Assembly (NCBI GenBank): GCA_937957985.1
Contig: CALGOH010000215.1
Location: forward strand, 1 to 28,402
DNA from: an uncultured Verrucomicrobiae bacterium
GTDB lineage: Bacteria; Verrucomicrobiota; Verrucomicrobiia; Verrucomicrobiales; Akkermansiaceae
Reading direction: 5' to 3'
DNA: 28,402 nt
A program made the translations under genes and the position numbers. Below are positions 21,947-28,402 of the stretch, in pieces. Every line of letters starts with the position of its first letter. Within the stretch, counting starts at the first letter, position 1. Under the pieces are notes generated by a model, which was given only the letters and a program-made list of their open reading frames with translations, made no database searches and was not told where the DNA came from.

Positions 21947-23752
21947 GTGCCCGTGATCCGCGTCCTGCCCGACGTGCTGGCCAGCCAGGTGGCGGCCGGC
22001 GAGGTGGTCGAGCGCCCGGCCAGCGTGATCAAGGAACTGGTCGAGAACAGCATCGACGCCGGGGCCGGCGAGGTGCTGGTCGAGATCCGGCGGGGCGGTG
22101 CGGCGCTGATGCGGGTGAGCGACGACGGCTGCGGCATGTCGCGCGAGGACGCCCTGCTCTCGCTCGAGCGTCACGCCACGAGCAAGCTGGCCGAGGTGGG
22201 CGACCTGCAGCGGGTGATGACGCTTGGTTTTCGCGGCGAAGCGGTGCCGAGCATCGCCAGCGTGTCCCGTTTCCGGATGGTGACGCGCCCGGAAAGCGAA
22301 CTGGCCGGAACCGAGATCCGGCTCGAGGGCGGCGCTCCTCCCGAGGTCCGGGAGGCGGGATGCGCCGCGGGCACCATGATCGAGGTCCGGGACCTGTTCT
22401 TCAACGTGCCGGCGCGCCGGAAGTTCCTGCGCACCGAGACGACCGAAGCGGCTCACATCGAGCACCAGCTCCGGCTCCACGGGCTGGCGGCGGAGGGCGT
22501 GCGGTTCCGGTTTCAAAAGGACGGCCGAGAGGTCTTCGAGCTTCCGGCGGGAATGTCCCGCCGCGAACGGGTGCGCTGGAGCGTCGGGACCGCCCTGGGG
22601 GGTGAGTTGGTCGAGCTGGGCGCGCTCGAGGGTCGGGGCTTCAAGCTGATGGGTTTCGTCCTCCCGGCCCGTCACGCCCGCAAGGGCCGGCGGCACCAGT
22701 GTGTCTTCCTCAACGGTCGTCCGGTCGAGGACTCCGCGATCTCGCGGGGGCTGGCGGAGGGTTTCCGGGGCGCGGTGGCGGACGGCCAACACCCGGCTGC
22801 CTGGTTGTGGATCGAGATCGACCCGGCGCTCGTCGATGTGAACGTCCACCCGGCGAAGCGCGAGATCCGTCTGCACCGTCCGCACGACCTCCGCGAGGCG
22901 ATCGCCGCGGCGGTGCGGGAAGGTCTCGCCGCCGACGAGCGTCGCCGGTTTCCGGCAGTCGCACCGCCGCCGCGGGAGAGCGCGGTGTCCGAGGCACCCG
23001 CTCCGGCGCGGCGTCCGGTCACGACCCTCGAGCGCCCGCTTCCGCTTGCTTCCCCGGAGCCACCCGAACACCGCTCCACCCCGGCGCCCCGATTCCGGAT
23101 GATCGGCGAACTTCTCGGTCGCTACGCGCTGATGGAATCCGAGGACGGCCTCGTGATGCTGGATCCGCGCGCGGCGCGGGAGCGGATTCTTTACGAACGC
23201 TGGCTGGCGGGGGGGGCAGGCGGTGGGGCGACGCAGGCGGAACCCCGGGCCGGCCCCGTGAGGGTGCACCCGGGCCCGGCGCGGGCGCGGTTTCTGTCCA
23301 AAGGCTGGCTGGCGGGGGGGGAGGGCGGGGTGGCGACGCAGGCGCTGCTGGTGCCGGTGCTGCTGGAACCCGGTCCGCGGGAGGCGGACCTCCTGCTCAG
23401 GCACCGGGATCTGTTCCAGGAAGCCGGGTTTGAGATCGAGGACTTCGGAGGCGGCAGCGTGCGTGTGGGCTCCATGCCGTCGTTCCTTCACGACGAGGAC
23501 CCCGGGGGGCTGCTGATGGAGGTGGTGGACGAGTTGGCCGAGGGCGGCGGGGCTTCGGCGCGCTTCGCGCTCGAGAAACTGGCGGCCGTGCTGGCGCGGC
23601 GCACCGCCCGTCGCGAGGCACCCCGCCCGGCGGAGGCGGCGAGGCTGCTTGACCAACTCTTCGCCTGCGACCTGCCCTACTGCGCGGCGGACGGGCGGCC
23701 GACGCTGAGCGAATTCTCGCTGAGCGAGTTGGAAAAGCGCTTCGGGCTCTGA
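21947..23752 (+). CDS. mutL: DNA mismatch repair protein MutL
   Basis: 601 residues from the GTG at 21947, which aligns with normal MutL starts (x-P-x-IRVLPD). The GHKL ATPase domain is complete: KELVENSIDAGA (Glu30, Asn34), SDDGCGM, RHATSK, TLGFRGEAVPSIASV, and later VDVNVHPAKREIRLH. A proline-rich linker precedes the C-terminal dimerisation domain. In that domain the endonuclease motif DQHAxxExxxxE reads DPRAARERILYE (from Asp406): Gln and His are replaced, so nicking activity is doubtful. A 35-residue tandem duplication (about 418-465) follows. MutL links MutS to downstream repair steps; mutS is not in the window. Confidence 0.95.
   Translation: MPVIRVLPDVLASQVAAGEVVERPASVIKELVENSIDAGAGEVLVEIRRGGAALMRVSDDGCGMSREDALLSLERHATSKLAEVGDLQRVMTLGFRGEAVPSIASVSRFRMVTRPESELAGTEIRLEGGAPPEVREAGCAAGTMIEVRDLFFNVPARRKFLRTETTEAAHIEHQLRLHGLAAEGVRFRFQKDGREVFELPAGMSRRERVRWSVGTALGGELVELGALEGRGFKLMGFVLPARHARKGRRHQCVFLNGRPVEDSAISRGLAEGFRGAVADGQHPAAWLWIEIDPALVDVNVHPAKREIRLHRPHDLREAIAAAVREGLAADERRRFPAVAPPPRESAVSEAPAPARRPVTTLERPLPLASPEPPEHRSTPAPRFRMIGELLGRYALMESEDGLVMLDPRAARERILYERWLAGGAGGGATQAEPRAGPVRVHPGPARARFLSKGWLAGGEGGVATQALLVPVLLEPGPREADLLLRHRDLFQEAGFEIEDFGGGSVRVGSMPSFLHDEDPGGLLMEVVDELAEGGGASARFALEKLAAVLARRTARREAPRPAEAARLLDQLFACDLPYCAADGRPTLSEFSLSELEKRFGL
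23199..23345 (+). repeat. In-frame tandem repeat inside mutL
   Basis: A ~41-bp unit (GCTGGCTGGCGGGGGGGG, then CGACGCAGGCG) occurs at 23199-23239 and 23304-23344, exactly 105 bp apart. It encodes WLAGGAGGGATQA and WLAGGEGGVATQA. The 35 extra residues, rich in Gly, Pro and Arg, sit between conserved ERW and QALLVPV positions of the C-terminal domain. Confidence 0.75.
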
Positions 23753-24180
23753 GCGGGAGCCGGATTATCGAAAAATTCGGACTTCCCACCCACGCCCCCG
23801 ATATTTTGGCGTTCGAGAGGATGGATGGTTGGATTATTTGGAATTCTAAAATTTTCATTGAGCCATCCGGCCTCATCTGCTTCAATGCGCGGCGGATGGT
23901 GAGGATGATCGATGGAGTCTCGCGCGGGGAGATCCCCGGGGTGACATCGGGAACCTCGAAATCCCCCGAATCATTGGATTTCAGGGCCTCCCGCGGGCGG
24001 CTTCGGGGAATCCAGGTCCCGAGCGGGTCGGCCGTTTGGAGGTCGGAGGGGTCTTGAAAGACCGCTTAGACAACTGGTTTTTTAAACCGTTCAAAATTTC
24101 CTCAGAAATTTCTTGTTTAGATTTCTGAATGAAACATACTCGATCACGTAGGTCACACGATCTGCGAATTTTTTTAGAGC
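23753..24180. other. 428-bp intergenic region
   Basis: No convincing gene is seen; an 83-codon frame at 23806-24057 has no recognisable features. The last ~110 bp are AT-rich and hold an inverted repeat TCAGAAAT/ATTTCTGA (24102-24109/24121-24128). A weak promoter candidate, TTGTTT (24113-24118), 16 nt, CATACT (24135-24140), reads into the gene at 24181. Confidence 0.4.
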
Positions 24181-24957
24181 GTGAACTTCCTCGGATCAGC
24201 TTTGTTTGTCGGACTCGTCCTGTCGCTCGGGCAGGCTCCGGCGGCGCTCTCCCTTGAGGAGCGGCTCACGAGCCGGCACGAGGCCCTGCTCGAAGACCGG
24301 CGCGAGGCCTTCCCGTCCCTCAGCGATCCCTTCGGAGTCCCGTCCGCGGCGCGGATCGTGATCGAGAACGACAACGAGATCTACCGCCGCGCGGCGGCGT
24401 GGCGCGGAAACGTGGTCGCCACCATCTTCTGGGTCGGTGAGGAGCCGACCGAGAACAACCCGACGCCGAACGATGCCAGCGCGTGGGATCCGAATTGGGA
24501 GTCGAACTTCGGCGGTTACGACGACCCGAGCCAGCGGGACGGACTGCTGCCGGCCGGTTTCGTGCCGCGCCTGAAGCCTTTCTACATCGCCCTGCCCTAC
24601 AACGACATCGGCTCCGACTGGCGGCACCGCCCCGAGGCTTCGGAGGTGATTCCGTGGTTCTGGCGCGACTATCGCGGCGAGGGCGTGTCCGTCTGCAAGG
24701 GCCGCTGGGTGGCGATCCACCTCGACGGCCGCGTCTGCTACGCGCAGTGGGAGGACGTGGGTCCCTTCGAGACCGACCACTGGGAGTATGTCTTCCGCGG
24801 GGCCGAGCCTCGCGACAACCGCAACGGCGGCGCCGGGATCGACATCAGCCCGGCGGTTCGCGACTACCTGCGGTTGAAAAGCGGCGAGCGCGTCCAGTGG
24901 CGCTTCGTCGAGGCCCGCGACGTCCCGCCCGGTCCGTGGAAGGACTGGACTCCCTGA
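24181..24957 (+). CDS. Secreted protein, possible double-psi beta-barrel fold
   Basis: 258 residues from a GTG. A signal peptide is visible (MNFLGSALFVGLVLSLGQAPAA). The body is not recognised as a whole, but the C-terminal third (CKGRWVAIHLDGRVCYAQ, WEDVGPF, then GAGIDISPAVRDYLRL) follows the RlpA/expansin double-psi barrel pattern, in which a DRGPF motif and an IDLS-x-A helix are conserved. This suggests cell-wall or polysaccharide contact; it is inference. Two Cys of the C-terminal domain (CKGRW and VCYAQ) could form a disulfide. Confidence 0.7.
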   Translation: MNFLGSALFVGLVLSLGQAPAALSLEERLTSRHEALLEDRREAFPSLSDPFGVPSAARIVIENDNEIYRRAAAWRGNVVATIFWVGEEPTENNPTPNDASAWDPNWESNFGGYDDPSQRDGLLPAGFVPRLKPFYIALPYNDIGSDWRHRPEASEVIPWFWRDYRGEGVSVCKGRWVAIHLDGRVCYAQWEDVGPFETDHWEYVFRGAEPRDNRNGGAGIDISPAVRDYLRLKSGERVQWRFVEARDVPPGPWKDWTP

Positions 24958-25240
24958 TTTTCCCACCCGGCTCACCCAAGCTGCTGTTCAACCACCAACC
25001 CTTACACCCGCCCCACTGATCTAACGATTCCCACACCCAGCGAAGATGTCCGGAAGCCCGCGGTCCCGAGCGGCGTTTCCGGCGGTCCGGAGAGGGGTTC
25101 TGTCCCGAACCGGCAGAGCGGATTCCCCAGCCAGGAAAGCTCTCTGCCTTTGCCTCCTCCGGACCGTCTTCCCGGCCGATCCGTCCCGATCGACCGACCC
25201 GTGAAGCCCTTCGCTTCCCACACCCACACCCAAACCAGCC
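24958..25240. other. 283-bp intergenic leader region
   Basis: No gene is seen. It is C-rich and purine-poor on the plus strand, ending cacccaaaccagcc before the ATG at 25241, with no Shine-Dalgarno sequence. No clear promoter or terminator is found. Confidence 0.35.
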
Positions 25241-26173
25241 ATGAAGACTCGCAAAAGCGCGACCCTTGTCGTCGGCCTGATCGCCATGATCGTCGTCCTG
25301 CCGGAGCCCTGCCACGCCAAGCGGCGAAAGAACAACGACAACAACTCGAATTCCAACAATGGGAATTCAAGCACGGAGAAGACCTATCCGGCGATGCCTT
25401 CCGGATGGCTCACCGCCTTCCCGACCATGGTTCAGACCGGAACTCACCCGACCCTGACATGGGGGATCAATTATCCGTCGATCGTTGAGGACTACATCAC
25501 CATCGAGCAACCCGCCACCATCGAGGCGGACGAGGATATCGAGTGCGAGATCCGCGTCCTGGGCGCGGGGGTGACGGTCAGTCGTTCGGGGCAGTCCGGC
25601 TACGAGTTTGTTCCGACCGAGGCGTGGATGAACGTGGATGGAGACGGCTGGGATCGCTTGTTCTGGGGCACCAACCACAACGTGAATCCGAACCAGGTGG
25701 TGGAGTCCTTCACGCTGAAGAAGAACGAGACCCTGAAGTTCGGCGGACGCTACTACTACAATGGTTGGGGTCCTTGGTTCCACTCCGACAGCGGCGGGGA
25801 CAACGTGCGGACGCTCGTCAATGGAGACTTCCCGCCCGACAACGTGCCCGACTACGGCGCGCCGTCGCTGGAGAGCTTCCTCCAGCCCTACCTGAACCCG
25901 AACGGGAGGGTGAATATCGGTCCCATGGACGTGATCGTGTTCATGGAACTGACGCACTACGACTCCCAGAAGTCCAATCCGGGCTATGACCTGCAGGACA
26001 TGGTGCTGCTGGTCACCTTCAAGTCCCGGGCCCGGACCAACAACGGCCACGGCAACAACCTCGACGGCATCGATTCCAGCAATCCCGGCAATGCCCCCTT
26101 CATCAATCTCGACACCGACCCGAACGTCGATGACGAGGGTTCGGGAGGTGGCGCCGCGCCGAGCAATCCCTGA
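25241..26173 (+). CDS. Secreted protein of unknown function (first of three)
   Basis: 310 residues. A signal peptide (TLVVGLIAMIVVLPEPCHA, cleaved before KRRK) is followed by an Asn/Ser-rich stretch (about 30-47), a beta-rich body with Trp/Tyr-rich segments (RYYYNGWGPWFHSDSGGDN, PTLTWGINYPS) and a Gly/Asn-rich tail. No family is recognised. The next gene starts 23 nt after its stop; the third gene overlaps the second. The body reads like an extracellular beta-sandwich, but that is only an impression. Confidence 0.75.
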   Translation: MKTRKSATLVVGLIAMIVVLPEPCHAKRRKNNDNNSNSNNGNSSTEKTYPAMPSGWLTAFPTMVQTGTHPTLTWGINYPSIVEDYITIEQPATIEADEDIECEIRVLGAGVTVSRSGQSGYEFVPTEAWMNVDGDGWDRLFWGTNHNVNPNQVVESFTLKKNETLKFGGRYYYNGWGPWFHSDSGGDNVRTLVNGDFPPDNVPDYGAPSLESFLQPYLNPNGRVNIGPMDVIVFMELTHYDSQKSNPGYDLQDMVLLVTFKSRARTNNGHGNNLDGIDSSNPGNAPFINLDTDPNVDDEGSGGGAAPSNP

Positions 26174-26196
26174 AACCCCGACGATTCCGACTCGCC

Positions 26197-26760
26197 ATGA
26201 AGCCGATCATCGCCTGTGCCTGCCTTTTCGGAGCAGCCGCCACCTTCGCTGGAGGTGAAGACAAGCCCGTCTACCGTGACGCGGCAACCCATGACCAACT
26301 CGCGCTCGAACTCCGCAAGATGGAGCGGCGGGATCCAATGCGGAACCGCGAGGCCGTGACCGGTGCGGATCCTTCCAAGGTGAACCGTCCGGTCGATCTG
26401 CTCAAGCAGTCCGACATGATCAGCTTCGGCGGTTACGCGACGCTGGTGCCCAAGCGCGCGATCCTGTCGGTGCCCCAGAACTACCAGCGCTACCTGACCC
26501 TGGAGCCCGGCGCGAAGATCATCGGGTGGCGTGATTTCTACCGGAAAAACCGCAACTGGATCACCACGATCGAGGTCGTCCGGGCCGAGGCGGAGGGGAA
26601 CCAGAAGATGCCCGAGAAGACCCTGGAGAAGGTGGCGAAGAGCACGAACCTGGTCGTGGCGACATGTCACGGGGGGCCGATCTCGGTGCTTCCGCTCAAG
26701 GAGGATGCCGAGGATCTGGAAACCGCCGGAACCGGCGACACCGAAAAGAAGGACTCATGA
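26197..26760 (+). CDS. Small secreted protein of unknown function (second of three)
   Basis: 187 residues with a signal peptide (MKPIIACACLFGAAATFAG). The mature part is basic and hydrophilic; a segment LVPKRAILSVPQNYQRYL then IIGWRDFYRKNRNWITTIEV is followed by a Lys-rich region. No domain is recognised. Its stop codon overlaps the next start (ATGA), so translation of the two is coupled. Partners may form a secreted or envelope complex. Confidence 0.75.
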   Translation: MKPIIACACLFGAAATFAGGEDKPVYRDAATHDQLALELRKMERRDPMRNREAVTGADPSKVNRPVDLLKQSDMISFGGYATLVPKRAILSVPQNYQRYLTLEPGAKIIGWRDFYRKNRNWITTIEVVRAEAEGNQKMPEKTLEKVAKSTNLVVATCHGGPISVLPLKEDAEDLETAGTGDTEKKDS

Positions 26761-27791
26761 AACCACAACTCATTCTCACGACTCTGCTCTTCTGCGGCGG
26801 CGCGATCACGGCGCACGGTCAGGCTGCGGACTACTACACCAACTTCGTTCGTCAGGTTCAGCTTCCCAGCGGGGTGATCTGGGATGTCTCGGTCGATCCG
26901 AGCGGCGAACAGTTCTCACCACTTGCGATCGATCCGGGCGGCGCGCGGTTCGAATTGTGGACGATTCAGAACGACCCCGTGACGGTCTATCTGCTGGATA
27001 CCAAGTATGTCGGTACTTACGTGCCGGTGGCGGATGTGATGATCCGGACCGAGGACCCCTACAACTACACCGGTGGAATCCCTCGGACCCGCGCCGATCG
27101 TCCGTTCGTGGTCGATGTCACGGTTTCCGGTCTGTTGAGTGGTGACGAGTACCCGGACGCATCCAAGAGCGTGAACCTGTTGCGTCACGTGCAATCGTAC
27201 GGCGCCGGAGGCACCGGGCAGAACATCGACCGCACCCAGGCCACCCTGATTCACCAGGTCTCGCTGGTGGACAACGCGATCCACCGGCTGAGCTACACGG
27301 TCAGTTCGATCCCCGGTGCCGACCGCTCGAAGGTTCGGGGTGAGGAGAGGTTCTCGGCCTTCTCGCTCGACGACTACCAGGCGCCCGCGTCGCAACTCGG
27401 TTCCATGTTCGTGCAGATCTGGCCGGTGGCCGACGGCATGATCAGCGGAATCGAGGACGGTGACAACCTGCGCTTCAGCGTGCCGGATCTGACGGTCACG
27501 ATGAACGACCTCTATCCGGACTCGCGGACGTATGTGCAGATCTACCCCGGAGGTCCGGCGCTCGGTACCGAGGGAACGGTTATTTCGGGCTCAGGCTACG
27601 TGGTCTATGACTCGGTGCCCCATGACAAGACACTCGTGATCGATGAGTGGGACACGATGATTGATGCCAGCGGCGACTACACGTTGGAACTCCTGACGGC
27701 GACACCCTTCGGGATCGACCGCCTCGACTACGTGACTTTCCACATCGACCGCGACATCGAGGTCAACGGCAGCGTGACCACCGTCGAGTAG
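26757..27791 (+). CDS. Secreted protein of unknown function (third of three)
   Basis: 344 residues. The ATG at 26757 is chosen over 26664 because it overlaps the previous stop, has AAGGA just upstream, and begins a signal peptide (MKPQLILTTLLFCGGAITAHG). The mature protein is acidic and predicted beta-rich throughout, with no transmembrane segment or known motif. The C-terminus ends FHIDRDIEVNGSVTTVE. It is the largest member of the coupled cluster and is converged on by the gene at 27826. Confidence 0.75.
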   Translation: MKPQLILTTLLFCGGAITAHGQAADYYTNFVRQVQLPSGVIWDVSVDPSGEQFSPLAIDPGGARFELWTIQNDPVTVYLLDTKYVGTYVPVADVMIRTEDPYNYTGGIPRTRADRPFVVDVTVSGLLSGDEYPDASKSVNLLRHVQSYGAGGTGQNIDRTQATLIHQVSLVDNAIHRLSYTVSSIPGADRSKVRGEERFSAFSLDDYQAPASQLGSMFVQIWPVADGMISGIEDGDNLRFSVPDLTVTMNDLYPDSRTYVQIYPGGPALGTEGTVISGSGYVVYDSVPHDKTLVIDEWDTMIDASGDYTLELLTATPFGIDRLDYVTFHIDRDIEVNGSVTTVE

Positions 27792-27825
27792 ACGGAAGAA
27801 ATTCCCAGCAATGAAATCCCGGCCG

Positions 27826-28402
27826 TCATTCCCCCAGGGATGGTCCGCCGGACCGGCGGGCCTCGTTCTCCAGCCGCACGCGGAGGTTGTCGTTGCGGTA
27901 GATCACCGAGAAGGTGGCGCGGCCGGACTTGCGCAGCAGGTCCTCGACCTCCGTGAAGGCCATCAGGAGGAAGAGCCCGCGCACCGGTTCGCGGTGGAAG
28001 GACAGGGTGCGGGTGGCGAAGTCGTCGTCCACCGTCCGCTCCTGCTGGTTGGCGGTGAGGGTTCCGTGCTCCTTCCCGAGCTTGCGCTTGAGTTCGTTGA
28101 ATTCCGCTTCGACCGCCCCGGCCTTCTGGCCGGGCATGCCGTGGTGGACCGTGACCTCGATCAGCCGTCCGTCGAAAAAGCGGGCCTCGACGGCCCTGGC
28201 GGGCGAATCGGGCAGCGCGGCGCCCTTGCGCTCGATGCGGAAGATCCGCATGGCCGGCGCGTCGCCGGGCAGGGTGATGCGGATGTCGAGCTTGTGCCGG
28301 TCGGCCCATTCGAGCAGGTGCTCGGGCGAATCACCCCACTTCAGGCCGAAGGGGGGCTCGAGGACGGCCTGGCCGGAGAGCGGCGTGGCGATCATCAGCC
28401 AG
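27826..28402 (-). CDS. Secreted protein of unknown function, 5' end outside the window
   Basis: The frame is still open at the right edge (…WL before MIATPLSGQA), so the visible MIATPLSGQA is probably the end of a signal peptide and not the true start. About 191 residues are seen. The mature part begins LEPPFGLKWGDSPEHLLEWADR, which looks like the start of a small domain found in periplasmic proteins, followed by a positively charged, beta/alpha-mixed body. No family or substrate is recognised. Confidence 0.7.
   Translation of the reverse strand, partial: WLMIATPLSGQAVLEPPFGLKWGDSPEHLLEWADRHKLDIRITLPGDAPAMRIFRIERKGAALPDSPARAVEARFFDGRLIEVTVHHGMPGQKAGAVEAEFNELKRKLGKEHGTLTANQQERTVDDDFATRTLSFHREPVRGLFLLMAFTEVEDLLRKSGRATFSVIYRNDNLRVRLENEARRSGGPSLGE

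Noticed and set aside
23806..24057. 83-codon frame after mutL
   Set aside because: No recognisable features, no leader signal, and composition like non-coding DNA.
1..28402. CRISPR array or tRNA/rRNA gene
   Set aside because: No regularly spaced repeats and no tRNA cloverleaf or rRNA-like sequence was noticed.

Overview
The window is GC-rich chromosomal DNA that looks verrucomicrobial (Verrucomicrobiae, Luteolibacter/Haloferula-like). This is an inference from the overall style: many secreted proteins of unknown function, an ECF sigma factor followed by a membrane-anchored partner, the form of L28 and MutL, and many start codons without a Shine-Dalgarno sequence. No rRNA, tRNA, CRISPR array or recombinase gene is visible.

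Layout. 1-11,150: housekeeping and transport genes: the end of an ATP-grasp-like gene, rpmB (L28), a large secreted PhoD-type phosphatase, a small ORF with an ECF sigma factor and its probable anti-sigma partner, a class V aminotransferase, cstA, an Na/Pi cotransporter with a PhoU tail, and coaD. 11,160-14,583: a secreted protein with two OB-like repeats, a YdjM-type membrane hydrolase and asnS. 20,692-23,752: a membrane-anchored protein coupled to an IscA-type Fe-S protein, divergent from mutL. 24,181-28,402: secreted proteins of unknown function, three of them in a coupled cluster.

The accessory part is a 6-kb island between asnS and the membrane-anchored gene. It is bounded by near-identical 352-bp direct repeats (14,431-14,782 and 20,448-20,799; period 6,017; 4 mismatches). 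Each repeat carries the 3' end of asnS, a 117-bp REPIN-like hairpin cluster and the 3' end of the gene on the far side. The island holds hsdM, a wrecked hsdS, a DUF262-HNH-AlbA_2 (Schlafen-type) fusion protein, and a TacT/TacA-like toxin-antitoxin pair in an unusual tail-to-tail arrangement. No hsdR is present, so the fusion protein sits where the restriction subunit might be expected.

The hsdS gene carries two lesions. One is a large internal deletion that removed nearly all target recognition. The other is a 210-bp element with perfect 17-bp terminal inverted repeats and a TA target duplication in a CTAG site. Removing this element in silico restores the conserved HsdS C-terminus in frame. 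It is a clear IS630/mariner-type MITE.

Palindromic or repeated sequence also lies inside hsdM (two places) and mutL (a 105-bp tandem repeat), always keeping the frame. This fits a genome in which small repeats spread into coding sequence.
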